64,000 nt of DNA from Chryseobacterium daecheongense (lineage in GTDB: Bacteria > Bacteroidota > Bacteroidia > Flavobacteriales > Weeksellaceae). Below are positions 26,235-35,223 of this stretch, piece after piece. The stretch is taken from contig NZ_RJTX01000001.1 of NCBI RefSeq assembly GCF_003729955.1, positions 1,116,001 to 1,180,000 on the forward strand, given 5' to 3'. Within the stretch, counting starts at the first letter, position 1; every line of letters starts with the position of its first letter. The position numbers and the translations under genes are program-made. The notes under the pieces were generated by a model that searched no databases, was not told the DNA's origin, and worked only from the letters and a program-made list of their open reading frames with translations.

Positions 26235-27134
26235 ATGCCAATTAATACGATATACAGAGATTCCCAATGTGAATGGGTAGACGTGGAGGCTCCTACGTTG
26301 GAAGACCTGAAATTCCTTCATGAAAGATATGAGATCAACAACCTCCTTTTGGAAGATACTCTCGATCCTAATCACCTTCCCAAATTTGAAGAGGACGGCA
26401 ATGTAAAATTTTTCCTGTTGCGTGAAAGCACCGAGCTGGAAAGAAAGAATCTCAACACTATTAGTGATATCAGTACCAAAATCGGGATCTTCCTTTTGAA
26501 TCACACCATCATTACGATTCACAGGATGAAAACCAAAAGCATCACTGAAACCAAAAATCAGATTTCCAGTACAGACATGGAGGCATCTCCTGAAAAAATT
26601 GCATTAATGATCGCTTTACTGGTAATGAAAAGTTTTGATGATGAGTCGGTGAGCTTAATGGAAACCATGGATAATATCGAAAATGAAATTTTCCTGAAAA
26701 ACACCAATCATACCAACCAGATCAGACGATTGTATAAACTGAAAAGAAAATCCGGACTTAATTCAAGGGTTCTTACCATTTCCACGGATGCCATTGATAA
26801 ATTTAAGCTGCTTGGATTACAGGATTCAGAGGTATTCGATTTAAAGGATAAACATAAAGACGTTGTCGCCGATTTTGACCATCTGAATTTGCAGATCACC
26901 AACCTTATTTCCATGTTTTTGGCTCTATCTGACCAGAAAGCCAACCAGGTCATGAAAGTTTTAGCTATTTACTCCGTTTATTTCTTACCGATAACGTTTA
27001 TTGCCGGGCTCTACGGGATGAATTTTGATAATATGCCGGAACTTCATCATAAGAACGGGTATTTTTTCACTTTGGGCTTAATGGCTCTCATTGTAATTAT
27101 CACTTTTATTTATGCCAGAAGAAAACAATGGTGA
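26235..27134 (+). CDS. CorA-family divalent cation transporter
   Basis: A 299-residue CorA-type Mg2+/Co2+ channel subunit: a cytoplasmic alpha/beta N-terminal domain, a long helical stalk (residues 140-235) and two C-terminal transmembrane helices joined by the signature YGMNFDNMPE. The C-terminus is basic (YARRKQW), as expected for the inside. No partner genes are adjacent. Ion specificity (Mg2+, Co2+ or Zn2+) cannot be told. Confidence 0.92.
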   Translation: MPINTIYRDSQCEWVDVEAPTLEDLKFLHERYEINNLLLEDTLDPNHLPKFEEDGNVKFFLLRESTELERKNLNTISDISTKIGIFLLNHTIITIHRMKTKSITETKNQISSTDMEASPEKIALMIALLVMKSFDDESVSLMETMDNIENEIFLKNTNHTNQIRRLYKLKRKSGLNSRVLTISTDAIDKFKLLGLQDSEVFDLKDKHKDVVADFDHLNLQITNLISMFLALSDQKANQVMKVLAIYSVYFLPITFIAGLYGMNFDNMPELHHKNGYFFTLGLMALIVIITFIYARRKQW

Positions 27135-27312
27135 TTTTACGTATGCATTAGCGTAAAAACACCCATGCTTTGGAATGCGGATTACATTAATTTTATAGTA
27201 TAAAAATGAATAACCCAATAGCAGTAGATATATTATGTTAAATAATAAGACGGCAAAGTAATTTACTCCCATAATATGATTCACTGCACACCAACCAAAC
27301 ACTATATGACCT

Positions 27313-28899
27313 ATGAAAACCGATATGTTGAACAATGTTCTCGAAGAGAAATTTCTCTCTCAGGAATCTAAAGACAAGCTCACTGCTTTACATGAAAATA
27401 TTTCATCCAAAGAGTTTTCAGACCTACTGGATGCAGAAGGTAACCAATATGTAGAATTTGTGCAGGAAGGAGGCGGAGTTTGGGGAAGCGCGCTCGTTGG
27501 TTATCTATACAGTCTGGAAATTTTTGGGATCCGTTTTCTGAAGGTGGCCGGAACCAGTGCAGGAGCTATCAATACCATGTTGATTGCGGCTTGCAGAACC
27601 AAAGAAGAAGCAAAAAGCGATGTGATCAAAGATATCCTTTTCAACTGGGATTTTTCTGATTTTATGGATGGAAAACCTTATGTAAAGTCTATCATTCATG
27701 CTATGCTGAATAATAAGAATTTCCTGAAGATCAACGCTATGATCGCCGCCGTAATTATGATCATTCTTCTCATTATTCCTTTTGCCACTCCTTCTGAAAC
27801 TTCATTGCGAACTAAACTGCTTTTCCTTATTCCATTGATCCCTGTATTTATCACTTTTTTGTGTGCTAAAAAATTCTATAACGATTTTAAAAAGCAGAAT
27901 AGCGGTTTAAATCCCGGAAATGCATTTTTAAACCAAATGACAGATGTTATGAAGGGTTTTGGAATAAAAACCGTTGCGGAATTGAATGAAAGATTTGTAC
28001 AGAAAGAACAGAAACTTAACCTCAATTACCGTTACGGGAACGGCATGGAATATTACGCCATCGCCTTGAATAGCATTGAAGAGATCAAAGTGAATAACCT
28101 GGAGCACATTGACCTTACCCGGTATAGAATTTTCTATGAAAGTGCAGTCAATAATGATTATTATAAAAACAATCCTTTTTATCAGCTCAAATCAGAATAT
28201 ATTGTGATCACTACGGATATCAATGCTAAAATAAAAGTAGAACTGCCTACCATGGCCAATTTATATTGGTCCGAGGAAGAAATGAAAAAAATAAGTCCGG
28301 CGGAATTTGTGAGGGCTTCCATGTCCGTACCGTTTTTCTTCGAGCCTTTCCAAAAGATGATCGACAAAACTGATGATTCCGTAAAATACGCCTGGAAATT
28401 CTGGATGAACACGAAACCGGAAGACATCAATCCTGTGGGTGTATTCATAGATGGCGGGAGTATCTCTAACTTCCCTATCGATCTTTTCCATTCCAGCGAC
28501 ATTTTCTTCCCACGAATGCCCCTGTTCGGAGTACAGCTGACCAGCGATTCCGATATTCTTTCCGAAAAAGGGAAAACCAGCGAGGAACTGCTGAAAACGC
28601 CCCTTTCATTTGCCGGAAATATCATCGGAACCCTGAAAGGCTTTAATGATAAAACGTTTCTTACCAAGCATACTTTTTATCATCTTTTCAGCATACAGAC
28701 CGTGAACTGCGGAACGAGCAACTGGCTTAACTTCTTTATGAAAAAAGATGAAAAAGAAGAGCTTTTTAACCGTGGTTTCCGGGCTGCCCTTGATTTCCTT
28801 AATAATTTCGACTGGGAACGCTATAAATGCGAAAGAATGATGCTTTCCATGAAGGAGAAAAAGATTTTGAAGGAAGAAGATACGAAGACGGTAGGGTAA
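27313..28899 (+). CDS. Patatin-like phospholipase family protein
   Basis: A 528-residue serine lipase of the patatin family. The oxyanion loop QEGGGVWG is at 52-58, the nucleophile elbow GTSAG at 80-84 (S82) and the catalytic Asp in IDGGSISNFP near residue 380. Unusually, a hydrophobic pair (MIAAVIMIILLIIPF and LFLIPLIPVFITFLCA, about 142-186) is inserted inside the catalytic domain, suggesting membrane attachment. There is no signal peptide. It is transcribed alone. Confidence 0.9.
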   Translation: MKTDMLNNVLEEKFLSQESKDKLTALHENISSKEFSDLLDAEGNQYVEFVQEGGGVWGSALVGYLYSLEIFGIRFLKVAGTSAGAINTMLIAACRTKEEAKSDVIKDILFNWDFSDFMDGKPYVKSIIHAMLNNKNFLKINAMIAAVIMIILLIIPFATPSETSLRTKLLFLIPLIPVFITFLCAKKFYNDFKKQNSGLNPGNAFLNQMTDVMKGFGIKTVAELNERFVQKEQKLNLNYRYGNGMEYYAIALNSIEEIKVNNLEHIDLTRYRIFYESAVNNDYYKNNPFYQLKSEYIVITTDINAKIKVELPTMANLYWSEEEMKKISPAEFVRASMSVPFFFEPFQKMIDKTDDSVKYAWKFWMNTKPEDINPVGVFIDGGSISNFPIDLFHSSDIFFPRMPLFGVQLTSDSDILSEKGKTSEELLKTPLSFAGNIIGTLKGFNDKTFLTKHTFYHLFSIQTVNCGTSNWLNFFMKKDEKEELFNRGFRAALDFLNNFDWERYKCERMMLSMKEKKILKEEDTKTVG

Positions 28900-28907
28900 T
28901 TTTTTGG

Positions 28908-29438
28908 CTATACCCTTTCAAGAAAATCCAGATACATCGGAACACTTCTCTCGATCCATTCTTCAGAAGCATTCTTTTCAATATCGTAGTAAACAAAAAT
29001 TCCTTTGTAATCTGCTTTGATATAATCAAAAGTAAGCTCAAAAGGAGCGGTAAGCTCTTTCATTGTGTATTTGTATTTTCCGGATGCGCTGTACCCTTCT
29101 TCATCAATTCCTGCGGTAATGGCTAAAGCAATTTTCTTTCCTCCTACCTTATAACCGCTTCTGCTTCCGTATGCCCAACCGTATAAAAGCACCTCATCGA
29201 ACCATTTTTTCAAAAGCGGCGGGCTGCTGAACCAATAAAAAGGAAACTGAAATACAATGGTATCATAAGATTCTACTAATTGTTGTTCTTTCAATACATC
29301 AATAATTTCATTGGGATAAGCTTCATATAATGGATGAATGGTATATTTTTCAGGGTATTTTTCCAGTTCATTGATCCATCTTTTATTGATCACAGAACTT
29401 TGCATATGGGGATGAATGACAATAACTAATGTTTTCAT
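28908..29438 (-). CDS. NAD(P)H-dependent oxidoreductase, flavodoxin-like (KefF/YwrO type)
   Basis: A 176-residue flavodoxin-like quinone reductase: N-terminal strand and flavin loop LVIVIHPHMQSS, the PFYWFSSPPLLKKWFDEVL segment typical of KefF/MdaB/YwrO proteins, and the YGWAYG loop. It reduces quinones or electrophiles with FMN or FAD. It is divergent from an HxlR-type regulator with 90 bp between, a common pairing for redox or electrophile stress. Confidence 0.9.
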   Translation of the reverse strand: MKTLVIVIHPHMQSSVINKRWINELEKYPEKYTIHPLYEAYPNEIIDVLKEQQLVESYDTIVFQFPFYWFSSPPLLKKWFDEVLLYGWAYGSRSGYKVGGKKIALAITAGIDEEGYSASGKYKYTMKELTAPFELTFDYIKADYKGIFVYYDIEKNASEEWIERSVPMYLDFLERV

Positions 29439-29470
29439 TATATAAATTTCTTGTTACAAAAATAATAGTT

Positions 29471-29514
29471 GTAACTTACCCAATCAATAGTAGCTACCAA
29501 TTGTAGGGTACTAT
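29471..29514. promoter_or_regulatory. Divergent promoter/operator region of the oxidoreductase and HxlR genes
   Basis: The 90-bp gap carries GTAACTTACC (29471-29480), the palindrome GTAGCTAC (29490-29497) and GTAGGGTAC (about 29504-29512), repeated GTA..TAC words of the kind bound by HxlR-type dimers. Binding is inferred. Confidence 0.45.
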
Positions 29515-29528
29515 AAAAAATGTAAGTA

Positions 29529-29897
29529 ATGACTAAAATAAAAGAAACTTCCACCCATTCCGCTAATAAAAAAGCGCTTGCCGATGAGTGTCCGGAAGTA
29601 TATGCTTCCAATATTATAGGGGGACAGTGGTCTTTAGCAATCTGCTGTTATCTCATTAACGGAAAATTGAGATTCGGGGAACTGAAAAAGAAACTCCCCA
29701 ACATTACAGAACGTATGCTGACTCTTCAGCTCCGTAAACTGGAAGAAGACAAGATCATCACCAGAACCGTGTATGCGGAAGTTCCCCCGCGTGTTGAATA
29801 TGAGCTTACTCCCATCGGCTATAAACTGCAATCTATTATAGAGGAGCTTGAAAAATGGGGAAAAGAGCATCAGGAAATCAATAAAACAATTGATTAA
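29529..29897 (+). CDS. HxlR-family winged-helix transcriptional regulator
   Basis: A 122-residue HxlR-type regulator: the conserved Cys near the N-terminus (ECPEVYASNIIGGQWSL), the recognition helix region NITERMLTLQLRKLEED and the wing (VPPRVEYELTPIGYKL). Members often sense reactive electrophiles, aldehydes or diamide through that Cys. It is divergent from the flavodoxin-like oxidoreductase it probably controls. Confidence 0.9.
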   Translation: MTKIKETSTHSANKKALADECPEVYASNIIGGQWSLAICCYLINGKLRFGELKKKLPNITERMLTLQLRKLEEDKIITRTVYAEVPPRVEYELTPIGYKLQSIIEELEKWGKEHQEINKTID

Positions 29898-29965
29898 TCA
29901 TCAAAGATGTTCAAAATTATTGTATTTTGGAGATACTCAAATAATATAATAATACTACTTCCACA

Positions 29966-30793
29966 ATGAAATTGAATATTCATAAGCCCTGTTCTGAAAA
30001 ATGGGATGCTATGCAGGATTCACCTCATGGTAAATTTTGTGAGTTGTGTTCCAAACATGTGGTTGATTTTACAGACAAAACCGAAAAAGAAATCTGGGAT
30101 ATTTTTAACCGGGCCGGTGGAAAAGAGGTGTGCGGAAGGCTTCCTTTATCATTTTCAAAAATTGCAGCAGGCGTCATTTTAATTACCAACCTCACGTTTT
30201 CTCAGGGACAAACTCCTTCTCACTCTTTTGAAACGATCGAACAGAGCACAACAAGCTTTACCAAGCTATCCGGGAAATTGATTTTTAAGATCAATAAAAA
30301 AGAAATTCCCGGTGCGGAGGTAATTTTCATTCATAAAAATCAATATATTAAAACCCAAACTGATGAAAATGGAAATTTCACATTGGAAATCCCAAATGAA
30401 CTCATTTCCAAAAAGAATGTTTTGTATTTCAATTTTAATGTGCTAAATGAAAAAACAATAGCCAATCCTGAAAGAAAAATACCTAATGTAGCAGGCGGAG
30501 ATATTTATGAAAATACAACCATCATTTTTACCAAAGATGAAAAAATAATAGACAAAACTTTCGTGATAGAATCTCAAAAATTTTATCTGGGTGGAATTTC
30601 CATTATGACTGATTCTCCCCCTGACTATTATTTTTTTGATGGTAAAAATATCAGTGAAAAAAAGTTTAGAAAGTTGCAAGAAGAAAATCCCGGTTACTCT
30701 TATTTTGTTTTTGAAGGAAAAGAAGCACAAGCTATTGCCAACAAATCCTATATTAGAACTTTACGATTATTATATTCAAACAAAAGCCTCTGA
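29966..30793 (+). CDS. Membrane protein with N-terminal CxxC motif and a carboxypeptidase-regulatory-like domain
   Basis: A 275-residue protein of unknown function. Residues 1-58 hold a Cys-rich module (PCSEKWDAM, FCELCSKHVVDFTD, VCGRLP) that may bind metal. A hydrophobic segment (60-75) is followed by a beta-sandwich-like region (LSGKLIFKINKKEIPGAEVIF; TDENGNFTLEIP) of the carboxypeptidase-regulatory/CNA-B type. The order suggests an anchored protein with a cytoplasmic Cys module. Proteins of this layout are common in flavobacteria. Confidence 0.7.
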   Translation: MKLNIHKPCSEKWDAMQDSPHGKFCELCSKHVVDFTDKTEKEIWDIFNRAGGKEVCGRLPLSFSKIAAGVILITNLTFSQGQTPSHSFETIEQSTTSFTKLSGKLIFKINKKEIPGAEVIFIHKNQYIKTQTDENGNFTLEIPNELISKKNVLYFNFNVLNEKTIANPERKIPNVAGGDIYENTTIIFTKDEKIIDKTFVIESQKFYLGGISIMTDSPPDYYFFDGKNISEKKFRKLQEENPGYSYFVFEGKEAQAIANKSYIRTLRLLYSNKSL

Positions 30794-30812
30794 ATTCAGA
30801 GGCTTTTTTATT
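30782..30812 (+). terminator. Intrinsic terminator overlapping a stop codon
   Basis: AAAAGCCTCTGAA joined to its perfect complement (30782-30807) runs into a T tract and contains the TGA stop of the preceding gene. Confidence 0.88.
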
Positions 30813-31183
30813 TATTCAGCTTCACCTTAAAAAGTTAAAATTTGAATTTTATGATCATACCACATAATAAGTTGCTTAATATTCAGTTAATATAATCACA
30901 GAATAAAATCATCAATCATAACAAAAAATTATTATTTAAAAATCAAAATTAATTCACTAACAGTAGATATTTATTACCAAATCACAAAATCAACATTAAA
31001 TTTAAAATTATGAAAAAAACAGCTTTACCAAAACTCTTGTATTCAAGTACAACATGGCGTGGCAAGATTAATCTGCCCTGAATATCCCGGAAATCTATCA
31101 CACTGAAATCATTTTTTAGTTGAACATAAAACGTAACATTTTAAAATTCTAAATCAATACAATACTAAACTACTTTTTATCTA
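30794..31183. other. AT-rich gap with one tiny reading frame
   Basis: 390 bp. After the terminator I see no gene except a 23-codon plus-strand frame at 31010-31081 (MKKTALPKLLYSSTTWRGKI...), which starts like many small flavobacterial peptides but has no Gly-Gly or Cys-rich core. It may be a peptide remnant or chance. Confidence 0.35.
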
Positions 31184-31630
31184 ATGAAAAAGAACAATAG
31201 AAATACTGTGATCCGGAAAAATATACTTTCCATTTCAGTTGCCATATTGCTTTACCTGCTTTTATCCGTTTTTTTTATTATAAAATACAATACCATCTAT
31301 AGCCAAGTGTTTATGATCTTATTACTGGCTTTATTCATTTTTGTATTGGCAACGGTGAGGCTATCCTATCTTAAACTGGATATTTTACCGGAAAATTTGT
31401 TGATCAGGGAACAAAATATTCTTAATCATACTAAGATCAATCCTAAAAGATATCTGGATATTCCTTATGACTATATCAATGATTTCAAAATCAATAAAAA
31501 TACGCTGAGCATCCATATCAAAAATTCGAGTGAGGTATCAAAGCTGAATTTTCCCATGCATTGTTTTTCTCCTTATGAGAAAAGAAAAATAGAAGAACTC
31601 TTATCAGAAAGAATTGTAAAAAGTATATAA
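31184..31630 (+). CDS. Small membrane protein with PH-like tail
   Basis: A 148-residue protein with two transmembrane segments (about 13-33 and 40-60) and a C-terminal cytoplasmic part (ILPENLLIREQNIL...IPYDYINDFKINKNTLSIHIKN) that resembles bacterial PH-like/YcxB-type domains. It has no recognised motif and no obvious partner gene. A terminator follows. Confidence 0.7.
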   Translation: MKKNNRNTVIRKNILSISVAILLYLLLSVFFIIKYNTIYSQVFMILLLALFIFVLATVRLSYLKLDILPENLLIREQNILNHTKINPKRYLDIPYDYINDFKINKNTLSIHIKNSSEVSKLNFPMHCFSPYEKRKIEELLSERIVKSI

Positions 31631-31675
31631 CTGCAAAATAGAACTTATTTGATATAATTAATTGATTAATATGTG

Positions 31676-31706
31676 AAAAACCTCCGGAAAATCCGGAGGT
31701 TTTTTG
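31676..31706. terminator. Bidirectional intrinsic terminator
   Basis: AAAAACCTCCGGA and its complement with an AAA loop, between the convergent small membrane protein gene and tag. Confidence 0.9.
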
Positions 31707-31712
31707 GTTGCA

Positions 31713-32264
31713 TCAATTCTTTTTCCACATCGGGTTATGCTGTAAAATTTTGTTGTGAACAGGGCAGTTTTCATTGTGTGCTCCCTGAAGGTATCCGATA
31801 CTCATCAGAAATTCATTAACGATTTCTCCACCTGTGAACTTAAAGGTTTTCTTAAAAAGCTTCATCCATTCCTGCAATGTTTTAGGGTGATGATATTCCA
31901 GCCATTTTTCGAAGGAACCGAACTCTTTCTGAAGTTCAAGAACCGTTTTGGCATTTTCAATCGCTGCATTTACTTTAAGTTTATTTCTGATAATCTCAGG
32001 ATCATTCAGAAGTCTTTCCCTGTCTTTTTCTGTATAAGCAGCAATTTTCTTTATATCAAAATTGCTGTAAGCTTTTCTGAAGCCGGCTTCTTTTTTTAAA
32101 ATAGTTTCCCAGCTCAGACCGGCCTGGTTAATCTCCATAATCAGTCTTCCGAAAAGCTCATTATCATCATGAATGGGGTATCCGTAATGGTGATCATGAT
32201 AATTTTTGTGAAGTTCTTTCCTGCTTTCAGGCTGCATCCTTTCTATGGCTAAACAATAACTCAT
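31713..32264 (-). CDS. tag: DNA-3-methyladenine glycosylase I
   Basis: Removes 3-methyladenine from alkylated DNA. It has 183 residues with Tag features: C4 at the N-terminus and HNENC at the C-terminus supply zinc ligands, NYHDHHYGYPIHDD matches the YHDxEWGxP segment with substitutions, and ETILKKEAGFRKAYSNFD is the conserved core. It is monocistronic. Confidence 0.92.
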   Translation of the reverse strand: MSYCLAIERMQPESRKELHKNYHDHHYGYPIHDDNELFGRLIMEINQAGLSWETILKKEAGFRKAYSNFDIKKIAAYTEKDRERLLNDPEIIRNKLKVNAAIENAKTVLELQKEFGSFEKWLEYHHPKTLQEWMKLFKKTFKFTGGEIVNEFLMSIGYLQGAHNENCPVHNKILQHNPMWKKN

Positions 32265-32362
32265 TCTAATCTGTTTTTGTTAAAATTCTGTATAAAGATA
32301 AGCTTGTTTACTGACAACTGTTTGTCAGTAGTCTCTTATTTCTGCCTAGAATTCTTTACAAA

Positions 32363-32385
32363 AAACCTCCGGAATTCGGAGGTTT
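32363..32385 (-). terminator. Terminator of the efflux operon
   Basis: AAACCTCCG pairs with CGGAGGTTT around a 5-nt loop and is followed by Ts on the minus strand, 9 bp beyond the end of the transporter gene. Confidence 0.8.
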
Positions 32386-32393
32386 ATACTTAT

Positions 32394-33971
32394 TTAGTGC
32401 ATGGCTTCACTTAAATCTAATTTTTCTTTACTTTTTCGTTCTTTTATGAACAGGATAAACGGAATACATATCAGGAATATGACTCCCAGGTAAAGAAATA
32501 CATCCATATAAGAAAGTACCGTCGCCTGTTTGGTGACCGATAAGTCCAGAATTTTATACGCTGCATTCATCGCTGCATCAGGTGTCATTCCTTTTGCTAC
32601 AAAGCTTGCTTTCAGACTATTTAACCTTTGCTGTACATCAAAACTATTGCTATCAAGGTGAGAAAGTAAATTCACCCTGTGCTTCTGGCTTTCGTTGGCT
32701 ATAAAGGTAGTAATAGCCGCAATCCCGAAGGATCCCCCAAGCTGTCTCATCATCCCGGTAAATGCTGCACCCTGCCCAATTTCCTGCCCTTTCAGGGTAC
32801 TTAAAGATAAGGAGGTGATAGGTATGAAAAGTAATCCCAATCCTGCTCCTCTTACAATCAGCATCCAGAAGAAAGCATCTTTACTGGTATCCGGAGTCAA
32901 AATCTTATACCCCCAGAAACTATAGACAAAGAAGATGAATAATCCTAAAGATACTAAAATCTGTTGTTTGGCCCCTTTTGTAAGCAATCTTCCGATGATC
33001 GGCATCATAAAAGCGGTTGTTAGCGCTGCCGGAATCATCAAAGCTCCCGACTGAAGCGCCGTCCATCCTAAAATACTTTGCGTATATAAAGGAACAATAA
33101 ACGTTGAACCATACAGACCAAATCCTAAAACAAACGACATGAAAGTTCCGATCCTTAAATTCCCGTTTTTCAAAACCCGTAATTCTACAATTGGATATCT
33201 GAATGTAAGCTCCCGCCAGAGAAATAATATAAATCCAACAACAGCAGTTACCGTAAATGTTACGATCATTCCGCTTTCAAACCAGTCTTCTTCATGACCT
33301 CTTTCCAGGATAAACTGTAATGATCCCACCGTAAGTGCCAATAAAGCAATTCCTATCCAGTCTACATCCGAAACTTTGCGCTTTTCTGCATATTTAGGGC
33401 TTCTTACAAACTGAAGTGTCATCAATGTTGCAGCAATCCCAATCGGAATATTGATATAGAAAATATATGGCCAGCTGTAATTATCCACAATATAACCTCC
33501 CAATGGCGGGCCTAATGTAGGACCGATGATCACACCCAAACCATAAATAGCCTGAGCCATACTTCTTTTCTCAATTGGATAGGATTCTGTAATGATCGTT
33601 TGCGAGGTTACCAATAAAGCTCCACCCCCAATTCCCTGCATCAGTCTGAAAAACACCAGTTCCCAGATGTTCGTGGCATTTCCGCACAGGAACGAAAATA
33701 CTGTAAATATGATAATGGAAGCCGCAAAATAATTTCTACGTCCGAACTGCTGCGAAAGCCAGCTCGTCATAGGAACAATGATTACGTTACCAATAGCATA
33801 GGCGGTAATTACCCAACCCACTTCGGAAAGTGTAGCTCCCAGATTCCCCTTCATTTCATTCAAAGCAACATTTACAATGGTGGAGTCTACAATTTCAAGC
33901 AAAGCACAAAGAATCGCCGTAATGGTGATAATGACTCTTCGGGCCCCGTATTCTACTAATGAATCTTGCAT
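32394..33971 (-). CDS. DHA2-family efflux MFS transporter (EmrB/QacA type)
   Basis: A 525-residue drug:proton antiporter with 14 predicted helices and DHA2 motifs (LCALLEIVDSTIVNVALNEM in helix 1, SWLSQQFGRRNYF motif A, GPTLGPPLGGYIVDNYSW motif C). I chose the ATG at 33971 (MQDSLVEYG), because the upstream in-frame ATG lies within intergenic repeat copy B. With the HlyD-like adaptor and TolC-like channel upstream it forms a tripartite efflux pump. Confidence 0.92.
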   Translation of the reverse strand: MQDSLVEYGARRVIITITAILCALLEIVDSTIVNVALNEMKGNLGATLSEVGWVITAYAIGNVIIVPMTSWLSQQFGRRNYFAASIIIFTVFSFLCGNATNIWELVFFRLMQGIGGGALLVTSQTIITESYPIEKRSMAQAIYGLGVIIGPTLGPPLGGYIVDNYSWPYIFYINIPIGIAATLMTLQFVRSPKYAEKRKVSDVDWIGIALLALTVGSLQFILERGHEEDWFESGMIVTFTVTAVVGFILFLWRELTFRYPIVELRVLKNGNLRIGTFMSFVLGFGLYGSTFIVPLYTQSILGWTALQSGALMIPAALTTAFMMPIIGRLLTKGAKQQILVSLGLFIFFVYSFWGYKILTPDTSKDAFFWMLIVRGAGLGLLFIPITSLSLSTLKGQEIGQGAAFTGMMRQLGGSFGIAAITTFIANESQKHRVNLLSHLDSNSFDVQQRLNSLKASFVAKGMTPDAAMNAAYKILDLSVTKQATVLSYMDVFLYLGVIFLICIPFILFIKERKSKEKLDLSEAMH

Positions 33972-33985
33972 AAGTTTATTATTAT

Positions 33986-34094
33986 GTAAAAGGTCAATGG
34001 TAAATTTTGCTATGCAAGTGAACAGTGAATTATACAACTACCTATTTTAAGTAAAGTAATTCACTATTGACAACGAAGTTAATTGACCTTTTAC
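33986..34094. repeat. Palindromic intergenic repeat, copy B, inside the efflux operon
   Basis: Nested palindrome: outer arms GTAAAAGGTCAAT (33986-33998) and ATTGACCTTTTAC (34082-34094), inner arms AGTGAATTA (34024-34032) and TAATTCACT (34057-34065). It shares AAGTGAACAGT and ACTATTGAC words with copies A and C. Lying between hlyD and the MFS gene, it could lower downstream expression or stabilise the upstream mRNA. Confidence 0.65.
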
Positions 34095-34105
34095 AATTTT
34101 TAATG

Positions 34106-35209
34106 TTAGTTCAAAATCACCTCAGCTTTCACGTTCATTCCCGTTCTCAGCTTTTTGGCGATATTTTTATCCAGGTTTACGAAATCAATTTTCACAGGCA
34201 GCCTTTGTACTACTTTTACGAAGTTTCCACTTGCATTGTCCGGAGGAAGGATTGAAAACGTTGCACCGGTTGCCGGAGAGAATGATGCTACTACTCCATC
34301 AAACTTTTTATCCGGAAAGGCATCAATTTCAATTTTCACTTTTTGCCCTTCAACCATTTTATCTACCTGGGTTTCTTTAAAGTTAGCCACTACCCATTTC
34401 TGATCATTTTTCACCAAGCTGAATAGTTGAGCACCGGTCTGTAAATATTGCCCAGTCTGGATCGGAACTTTTCCTACAAATCCATCTTCCGGAGCTACAA
34501 TCACAGTGTAGGAAAGATTAAGTCTTGCGTTCTCCACATCCACTTCTCTCTGCTTAGCTACGGAGCTCGCCACATTGATTTGTTGAGAACTTGCCGCTGT
34601 TTGTGATGAAGCTACGCCAGTCTGCTGAGCGATCTGGTTTCTCTGATCTACCAAAACCTGTAATTGCTTATCAGCCGATTGTTTTGCAGCTAAAGCCTGC
34701 TCATATTGCTGTTCTGTAATAGAATGGTCTTTTACAAGATTGGCATATCTCTTCAGATCCTGAGAGGTTTTCCATACATTTACCTTCGCCGCTTCAATCT
34801 GTGCATTGGCCGTAGCAACAGCCGCTTCTGAAGTATTGATATTCTTAGAAGTTGCCGTAGTGGTTGCCTGAGCGGTAGAAATATTGCTTTTCGCTGTAGC
34901 TAAGGCAGCTTCAGCCTGCTCTAAAGCCATTTTCTGGTCTCTGTTATCTAAAATAACAAGGGTATCTCCTTTTTTTACAAACTGGTTATCTTTTACTTTT
35001 ACTTCCGCTACATAACCAGAAATTTTAGAGATTACCGGAGCCATATTAGATGCGATTTGTGCATCATCCGTTTCTTCATGAGTTTGTCCGTAAGTATAAG
35101 CTCTGTATCCGTAAATTCCACCTCCAATTACTACAGCTGCTAAAATGATAGGGAAGACTAAACTTTTTTTCTTTTTAGGTTCAGTTGTTTGTGTATTATT
35201 ATTTTCCAT
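34106..35209 (-). CDS. HlyD-family membrane fusion protein (EmrA-like adaptor)
   Basis: A 367-residue periplasmic adaptor: a cytoplasmic N-terminus and one membrane helix (VFPIILAAVVIGGGIYGYRAY), the biotinyl-lipoyl halves (ISGYVAEVKVKDNQFVKKGD and VIVAPEDGFVGKVPIQTGQY) around a long Ala-rich coiled-coil hairpin (about 95-215), then a beta-barrel domain. It links the MFS pump to the TolC-like channel. It lies 14 bp downstream of the TolC-like gene. Confidence 0.94.
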   Translation of the reverse strand: MENNNTQTTEPKKKKSLVFPIILAAVVIGGGIYGYRAYTYGQTHEETDDAQIASNMAPVISKISGYVAEVKVKDNQFVKKGDTLVILDNRDQKMALEQAEAALATAKSNISTAQATTTATSKNINTSEAAVATANAQIEAAKVNVWKTSQDLKRYANLVKDHSITEQQYEQALAAKQSADKQLQVLVDQRNQIAQQTGVASSQTAASSQQINVASSVAKQREVDVENARLNLSYTVIVAPEDGFVGKVPIQTGQYLQTGAQLFSLVKNDQKWVVANFKETQVDKMVEGQKVKIEIDAFPDKKFDGVVASFSPATGATFSILPPDNASGNFVKVVQRLPVKIDFVNLDKNIAKKLRTGMNVKAEVILN

Positions 35210-35223
35210 GTTGGGTATCGTTC

